Below, one piece after another: positions 14,701 to 18,751 of a stretch of 18,751 bases of DNA. The DNA is from an uncultured Methylobacillus sp. GTDB taxonomy: Bacteria; Pseudomonadota; Gammaproteobacteria; Burkholderiales; Methylophilaceae. Under the pieces are notes generated by a model, which saw only the letters and a program-made list of their open reading frames with translations, did not search any database and was not told where the DNA came from. The stretch is from assembly GCA_946478965.1 (NCBI GenBank), contig CAMLDQ010000039.1:1-18751 (forward strand), given 5' to 3'. A program made the position numbers and the translations under genes. Within the stretch, counting starts at the first letter, position 1. Each line of letters starts with the position of its first letter.

Positions 14701-16572
14701 TTGGCAACGAATCCGTTGGAGAGACTTCTGAAACCCCCGCGTTTCCACTTCGGCTGGGCGCTGAGCCTCATCCGTGACCTGCAGCAGCACGCGCTGTATG
14801 TCCGGCTGCTGGTGCTGCTGTTTTGCATTGCGCTGTCTGTCGTCCTGATGCAGGCAGGCTCGCTTTTCCTTGTGGATTATATTCCTGTTAGCCAATCGGC
14901 CATCAAAAAGATCCACAACCAGGAAATGCTTTGGAAAAACACGTTGCAACTGACACAGGACCAACGGATAGCCAGCCAGGCGAGCATTATCCTGACCCTG
15001 GGCGCCAGCTATCTGGATCCCGCGGACAAGGATTTCGCGTGGCTTGTGCGTCAGGACAACCCGAAATTCGTGCAGGCGCTGGAGCAACTGAGAACAACGC
15101 AGCGACACTTCGAGCAGGCACGACTGCGGGCGACTCAGGTGCAGACCATGATTGAACTTGCGGCCGAGGTGGTTGCCTCCTATGAGTCCCTGGGGGCGGC
15201 GCTGGAATACGACATAGAAATCAAGCAGTCGGTGATCTCGCTGCTGCAGTTGCTGGGCTTGATCATGGTCATGAGCTGTCTCGGCGCGATTGCACTGGGC
15301 GCGCGGCGTGTGCTGGTCGATCGGCTGGACCGCTTGAATGCCTTCATTCCCGACAAGTATGCGGAGGGCGGGAACTCGGGCCGGGAGGATGAATGCTTTC
15401 GGCTGGAGCGGAAAGTGTTTGGCCTGATGGCTCGCCTGGAAGGCTATGCGGCGGAGGCGACTTGGGCCAGCCAGACCAGTGAACGGCTGTTCCGTATGAT
15501 CCGTGCGCAGGATTACCTGTTCAAGTTCGTCGAGACGCTCAACCATAACGTCATGAGCGAGGTGATGCTGCGCAAGCAGCTGTATGGCCTGGAAAAGGCG
15601 CTGAATGTCAATAATGCCGCCGTCATCTTCACCGACGACGATGCATCGATTTCCTCTGAACGGGTGGTGTTTTCCCATCATACGCCGGTCATCGTGAACG
15701 ATGCCTTGTTCGATGAAGTCATGGCCTCCGGCTCCGCCAGTTTCCTGACCACTAATGCCGAACAGATGGAAGTGCGATGTCTGGCCGTTGCGTTTTCCGG
15801 CCTGTCGGGCGCACTGGGCATCCTGATGATCGAAACCGACAAGGAACGCTTTCTCGAGGATACCGAGACGCAGATGGTGGAGGTGACGGCGGCGCTGCTG
15901 ACCTTGGTACTGGGGTTCCAGAGCCGGGACCAGGAAGGGCGGCGCATCGCCCTGCTGGAGGAGCGAGCGGCGATTGCCCGCGAGCTGCACGATTCGCTGG
16001 CGCAATCGCTATCCTTCATGAAGATCCAGATTGCGAGGCTGCAATCGAATGCGGGTGGCGCGGCAGCCGGCTGCGCCAACCAGGCGGTGATTCGCGACCT
16101 GCGTGAAGGCCTCGATAACGCCTACGGCGAGTTGCGCGAGTTGCTGGCGACGTTCCGCGTGCATATGGACGTGCGAGGCCTGGGATATGCGATCCAGTCC
16201 GCGATCGACGAATTCTCGCAGCGCTCCAGCCTGTCGATCACGCTGGACAACCGTTTGATCAACTGCCGGCTGACTGTGAACGAGGAGTTCCATATCCTGC
16301 ACGTGGTGCGGGAAGCCCTCTCCAACATAGTTCGTCACGCGGATGCCCACTACGTTTGGGTCGCACTGGTATTCCATCCCAACGGCTCGGTGATGGTGAC
16401 AATCGACGATGACGGAGTCGGCTACACGCCATCCAGCGATGGCAAGGACCATTATGGACAGGCGATCATGAAGGAGCGCGCACTCAGCTTGGGCGGCTCC
16501 ATTGAGGTGATGGCGAGGCGCAACGGCGGAACGCGCGTCAGGCTGGTCTTTACGCCCAAGCTGGCGCAATAG
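14701..16572 (+). CDS. NarX-like membrane histidine kinase (HisKA_3 type)
   Basis: A sensor kinase of about 623 residues. A first membrane helix (~33-62), an extracytoplasmic helical region (~63-175) and a second helix (~180-205) are followed by a linker, a GAF-like segment (~265-400), the HisKA_3 phosphoacceptor ERAAIARELHDSLAQSLSFM with His430, and an HATPase domain with EALSNIVRHA and DDDGVGY. This is the NarX/UhpB class. The start is unclear: the frame is closed by TAA at 14698-14700 and can open only at TTG 14701 (no good Shine-Dalgarno) or later. An in-frame ATG at 14677 gives seven codons before that stop. The response regulator lies 24 bases downstream. The extracytoplasmic region lacks an obvious nitrate-binding signature, so the stimulus is unknown. 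Confidence 0.88.
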   Translation: MATNPLERLLKPPRFHFGWALSLIRDLQQHALYVRLLVLLFCIALSVVLMQAGSLFLVDYIPVSQSAIKKIHNQEMLWKNTLQLTQDQRIASQASIILTLGASYLDPADKDFAWLVRQDNPKFVQALEQLRTTQRHFEQARLRATQVQTMIELAAEVVASYESLGAALEYDIEIKQSVISLLQLLGLIMVMSCLGAIALGARRVLVDRLDRLNAFIPDKYAEGGNSGREDECFRLERKVFGLMARLEGYAAEATWASQTSERLFRMIRAQDYLFKFVETLNHNVMSEVMLRKQLYGLEKALNVNNAAVIFTDDDASISSERVVFSHHTPVIVNDALFDEVMASGSASFLTTNAEQMEVRCLAVAFSGLSGALGILMIETDKERFLEDTETQMVEVTAALLTLVLGFQSRDQEGRRIALLEERAAIARELHDSLAQSLSFMKIQIARLQSNAGGAAAGCANQAVIRDLREGLDNAYGELRELLATFRVHMDVRGLGYAIQSAIDEFSQRSSLSITLDNRLINCRLTVNEEFHILHVVREALSNIVRHADAHYVWVALVFHPNGSVMVTIDDDGVGYTPSSDGKDHYGQAIMKERALSLGGSIEVMARRNGGTRVRLVFTPKLAQ

Positions 16573-16596
16573 CGAAGTCTTACTGGAGATGAAGAC

Positions 16597-17244
16597 ATGA
16601 CAAATACCATCAGAGTACTGCTGATCGACGATCACGCGCTGTTCCGCAAAGGTGTCGGCCAGATCATATCCGCAGACCCGCATTTCGAAATCATTGGCGA
16701 GGCCGCATCCGGCCAGGAGGGCCTCGATCTGGCGCAGGGAATCCGCCCGGACATGGTGCTGATCGACCTCAACATGAAAGGCATGAATGGCCTAGAAACG
16801 CTGCGCCGCTTTAAGGCAACCACGCTCAACGCGCGCTATATCGTGCTTACGGTGTCAGATGCCGAAGATGACCTGCTGGAAGCCCTGCGCGCAGGTGCCG
16901 ACGGCTACCTGCTGAAGGACATGGAGCCGGAGGAGTTGTGCGCCAACCTGCTCAAGGCGGCCACCGGCGTCACGGTATTGCAGGATAGTCTGACCGAGAT
17001 TCTTAAGAACGCGTTGCTGGAGCCGTCCGCAAAAAAGACTACCAGCGACGCGGCGCTGACCGAGCGTGAGCAAGAAATCCTGGAATGTCTGGCGGATGGC
17101 ATGAACAACAAGACCATCGCCCGCAAGCTCGGCATCAGCGACACCACGGTCAAAGTGCACATCAAGAATCTGCTGCGCAAGCTGAACCTGACTAGCCGCC
17201 TGGAAGCCGCGGTCTGGAAACACCAGCATAAGCCCAAGACCTAG
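16597..17244 (+). CDS. NarL/FixJ-family response regulator
   Basis: A 215-residue regulator. The receiver domain (~1-125) has the acidic pair D11-D12, phosphoacceptor D57 in VLIDLNMKG, the Thr in VLTVSD and the Lys in YLLKDMEPEE. A LuxR-type HTH follows: LTEREQEILECLADGMNNKT, then IARKLGISDTTVKVHIKNLL. GGAGATG upstream of ATG 16597 acts as ribosome-binding site. It is co-transcribed with the NarX-like kinase and is its evident partner. Target promoters may include the outer-membrane, dmm or Fae-like genes in this window, but nothing in the sequence proves it. Confidence 0.93.
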   Translation: MTNTIRVLLIDDHALFRKGVGQIISADPHFEIIGEAASGQEGLDLAQGIRPDMVLIDLNMKGMNGLETLRRFKATTLNARYIVLTVSDAEDDLLEALRAGADGYLLKDMEPEELCANLLKAATGVTVLQDSLTEILKNALLEPSAKKTTSDAALTEREQEILECLADGMNNKTIARKLGISDTTVKVHIKNLLRKLNLTSRLEAAVWKHQHKPKT

Positions 17245-17283
17245 CGGGTGCCTGCGAACCTACTGTTATTCTGTATCGGCTCA

Positions 17284-17312
17284 GAGCACCACGCCGTCGG
17301 GACGTGGTGCTC
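17284..17312. terminator. Hairpin between convergent regulator and cupin genes
   Basis: GAGCACCACG (17284-17293) pairs perfectly with CGTGGTGCTC (17303-17312), a 10-bp stem with a nine-base loop. It lies between the response-regulator stop (17244) and the minus-strand cupin stop (17325). No T-run flanks it on either side, so it is at best a non-canonical terminator or a 3'-end stabiliser for both messages. Confidence 0.5.
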
Positions 17313-17324
17313 CCGCGCTGGAGT

Positions 17325-17705
17325 TCAGCTGAACAGCGCTGTCGCCTCCTGCGGTACCTTGATGGCGAAAACCTTGCGGACGGGAACCGTGGTTTTCCAG
17401 GTGAGGGTAGTCCCGGCAGGGACAAAAAAGCTGTCGCCACCCACATAGGTCTTGGATTCCCCGCCATCCACGGTCAGCGTGGCCTTGCCCTCGAACATGT
17501 GCACCATCTCGTCGACGTGGTAGGTGACTTTGTAGGCGCCGGGCGTGGCTTCCCAGAAACCGGTAAGGAACTTGCCGTCTTCCGTCGCGTTCTCGATCCA
17601 GGTTTTCATGGTGGGAGAGCCTTCGACCGGCTTCCAGCCGTCCAGGTCGGTCGTGATAGGGTTTGAATTTGGGGCGCTTGGTTTGCCGAACGATACGAGT
17701 TTCAT
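17325..17705 (-). CDS. Small cupin protein (DUF861/EutQ-like)
   Basis: A 126-residue single-domain cupin. The beta-barrel motifs are YKVTYHVDEMVHMFEGKATL (first cupin motif, with two His and two Glu) and VGGDSFFVPAGTTLTWKT (second motif). Cupin_3/DUF861 proteins of this size include ureidoglycine aminohydrolase-like and EutQ-like members and many of unknown role. No signal peptide is present, so it is cytoplasmic. GGAGGT (17711-17716 on the minus strand) precedes the ATG. It follows another cupin on the same strand with a terminator-like hairpin between them. A metal site is possible from the His/Glu set; the substrate is unknown. Confidence 0.82.
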   Translation of the reverse strand: MKLVSFGKPSAPNSNPITTDLDGWKPVEGSPTMKTWIENATEDGKFLTGFWEATPGAYKVTYHVDEMVHMFEGKATLTVDGGESKTYVGGDSFFVPAGTTLTWKTTVPVRKVFAIKVPQEATALFS

Positions 17706-17731
17706 TGCATACCTCCAGACTTCACGGATTT

Positions 17732-17760
17732 AAGAAAAGCCATACCGGGCGGGTATGGCT
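17732..17760 (-). terminator. Rho-independent terminator between the two cupin genes
   Basis: Read on the minus strand, AGCCATACC pairs with GGTATGGCT (plus-strand arms 17752-17760 and 17738-17746) around a five-base loop, and is followed by TTTTCTT. It would terminate or attenuate transcripts from the upstream cupin gene, leaving partial read-through to the second. Confidence 0.75.
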
Positions 17761-17783
17761 GTGGTTTCGCAAACTGCCCGTGG

Positions 17784-18137
17784 TTACAGGGGCTTGCGCT
17801 GGCCGCAGAAAAATCCAACGGCGCGGTTCGGGGTGTCGAAAATAATGTGGTCACCGTCGCTGAAATACAGCACGTCGCCCACCTTGGCGTGATAGGTTTT
17901 GCCGGTTTTGACTTCGGTCAGGAAGAATTCTCCGTCGGCAACCAGTTTCATTTCTTCGTAGTCATAGGTGTAATCAAGCGGCTTTCCGGCTTCCAGATGA
18001 AAGAACCCTGCACACAGGGGCTGGTCCTTGTTGGTGCCCGGGTTGGCCGATACGAATACGTCACCCAGCCACGCCTTGACGCCATCGACATTCATGGAAG
18101 GTTGGCTATTCTTGATTGCTTGCTGCTCAAATTTCAT
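17784..18137 (-). CDS. EutQ-like cupin protein
   Basis: A 117-residue cupin with the EutQ-like core YDYEEMKLVADGEFFLTEVK and a following VGDVLYFSDGDHIIFDTPN strand pair. The usual metal-binding histidines of the first cupin motif are replaced (YEEMKLVADG has none), so a classic cupin metal site looks incomplete. EutQ itself belongs to ethanolamine utilisation, but no other eut gene is present, so the true role is unknown. The start ATG (minus, 18137) has AGGAGA at 18145-18150. It is transcribed divergently from the Fae-like gene across a 217-base A+T-rich region, which suggests shared control. Confidence 0.82.
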   Translation of the reverse strand: MKFEQQAIKNSQPSMNVDGVKAWLGDVFVSANPGTNKDQPLCAGFFHLEAGKPLDYTYDYEEMKLVADGEFFLTEVKTGKTYHAKVGDVLYFSDGDHIIFDTPNRAVGFFCGQRKPL

Positions 18138-18278
18138 CTTTAAATCTCCTGATAAATTAAATGGTAAGAATGGATGCGTGAATGAATGTATCGGGAGTGG
18201 GGAGAGTCAACAATTACACCTAAGTGGTACTCAATAAGAAGGAAGTGCTGTTTCGCTCTGCTGGGAAAGGTGCACTCA

Positions 18279-18323
18279 ACTTACATAAGTGTATAATAAA
18301 AGTAATTTAAATTAACTTTTGTT
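18279..18323. promoter_or_regulatory. Promoter/operator region of the Fae-like gene
   Basis: Three elements lie within 45 bases. The first is a 12-bp palindrome ACTTACATAAGT (18279-18290). The second is a consensus TATAAT (18292-18297). The third is an imperfect inverted repeat made of AAAAGT (18298-18303), the palindrome AATTTAAATT (18304-18313) and AACTTTTGTT (18314-18323). A TTTAGT (18329-18334) downstream is an alternative -10. No good -35 was found. The ACTTTTGT half-site also occurs in the inverted repeat at 12303-12349. Confidence 0.5.
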
Positions 18324-18354
18324 CAATCTTTAGTGACTGATTAGGAGAAAATGC

Positions 18355-18751
18355 ATGACCGACAAGATCTATATGCGTGTGGGCGAGGCTCTGGTAGCAG
18401 GTGGGCCGCCCGGAACGGCCGCCGAGCCGGAGGTGGCCATCGGTGAAATGGACGGGCCGATGGGTACCGCCTTTGGCACACTGCTGGGCGACCAGGTCAA
18501 GGGACATTCGCGCGTACTTGCGATTCTGAATACCGATATCATGGTCCGTCCAGCCACCATTATGGTGAGCAAAGTGACGGTGAAGGATACGCGCTACACC
18601 AACATCCTGATGGGCACCGTGCAGGCGGCAACCGCCAACGGCGTGCTGGACGCCGTGCGTAACGGCGACATTCCCAAGGACAAGGTAAACGATCTCGGCA
18701 TCATCGTCTCGGTCTGGCTCAACCCCATCATCGTCGAGCAGAAGGATCTGG
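18355..18751 (+). CDS. Formaldehyde-activating enzyme (Fae) homologue, 3' end outside window
   Basis: An open frame of 132 codons running off the right edge. It shows the Fae fold pattern: VGEALVAGG near residue 9, GTAFGTLLGDQVKGHSRVLA, then PATIMVSKVTVKD and DAVRNGDIPKDKVNDLGIIV. True Fae condenses formaldehyde with tetrahydromethanopterin. In the N-terminal stretch where Fae has its conserved histidine (AHIDL), this protein reads AAEPEVAIGE, so the proposed catalytic His appears replaced and the protein may be a Fae2/Fae3-type paralogue of unknown activity. AGGAG (18343-18347) selects ATG 18355 over the out-of-frame ATG at 18351. Its divergent partner is a cupin gene. Confidence 0.83.
   Translation, partial: MTDKIYMRVGEALVAGGPPGTAAEPEVAIGEMDGPMGTAFGTLLGDQVKGHSRVLAILNTDIMVRPATIMVSKVTVKDTRYTNILMGTVQAATANGVLDAVRNGDIPKDKVNDLGIIVSVWLNPIIVEQKDL

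Noticed and set aside
14692..16005. Minus-strand 437-codon frame opposite the histidine kinase
   Set aside because: Gln/His/Arg-rich antisense frame without domain motifs; the plus frame has H-box and ATPase motifs.
18205..18210. TTGACT on the minus strand as -35 for the EutQ-like cupin
   Set aside because: No acceptable -10 box lies 16-18 bases downstream of it.

Overview
The window (about 60% G+C by eye) looks like a chromosomal methylated-amine utilisation island from a methylotrophic proteobacterium, most likely a betaproteobacterium. The reasons are a trimethylamine dehydrogenase C-terminus and an ETF pair that both strongly resemble, from memory, the Methylophilus W3A1 proteins; a Fae-family protein; and a Gcw_chp (TIGR02001) outer-membrane protein. 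Genus cannot be fixed without a search. No tRNA, rRNA, CRISPR array or insertion sequence was seen, and no gene-free stretch exceeds 300 bases.

Region 1 (1-7954, all +) is a compact gene string: tmd (3' end), a flavohaemoglobin-type globin, a membrane Fe-S oxidoreductase, a leucine-rich-repeat-variant (LRV) protein, etfB, etfA, ribH and a soluble PAS/chemoreceptor-like protein. The proposed logic is that trimethylamine dehydrogenase oxidises trimethylamine to dimethylamine plus formaldehyde and passes electrons to EtfAB. The membrane Fe-S protein probably returns them to quinone, and ribH supplies riboflavin precursor for the flavoproteins. Several junctions are overlapping or coupled, and three junctions carry strong RNA hairpins, two of them capped by UUCG and GNRA tetraloops.

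Region 2 (8077-12250, +) is a complete dimethylamine monooxygenase / haem-dependent oxidative N-demethylase operon in the order dmmD (GcvT-like), dmmA (zinc-ribbon-like), a reductase and the haem PAS subunit, followed by a truncated haemoglobin. It would convert dimethylamine to methylamine, with the methyl carbon captured by tetrahydrofolate. Regions 1 and 2 together encode two successive demethylations by mechanistically different enzymes.

Region 3 (12251-17320) holds a Gcw_chp outer-membrane protein behind a perfect 18-bp inverted repeat, a convergent membrane triple-PAS protein with no output domain, and a NarX-like kinase / NarL-like regulator pair. Region 4 (17325-18751) has two minus-strand cupins diverging from a Fae homologue that is cut by the window edge and appears to lack the N-terminal histidine of true Fae.

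The most original signals are a half-site (ACTTTTGT / AYAAAAGT) shared by the promoters of the Gcw_chp and Fae-like genes at spacings differing by one helical turn; the LRV gene embedded between electron-transfer genes and overlapping both neighbours; the haemoglobin genes flanking the two demethylation modules; and the unusual start of the NarX-like kinase.
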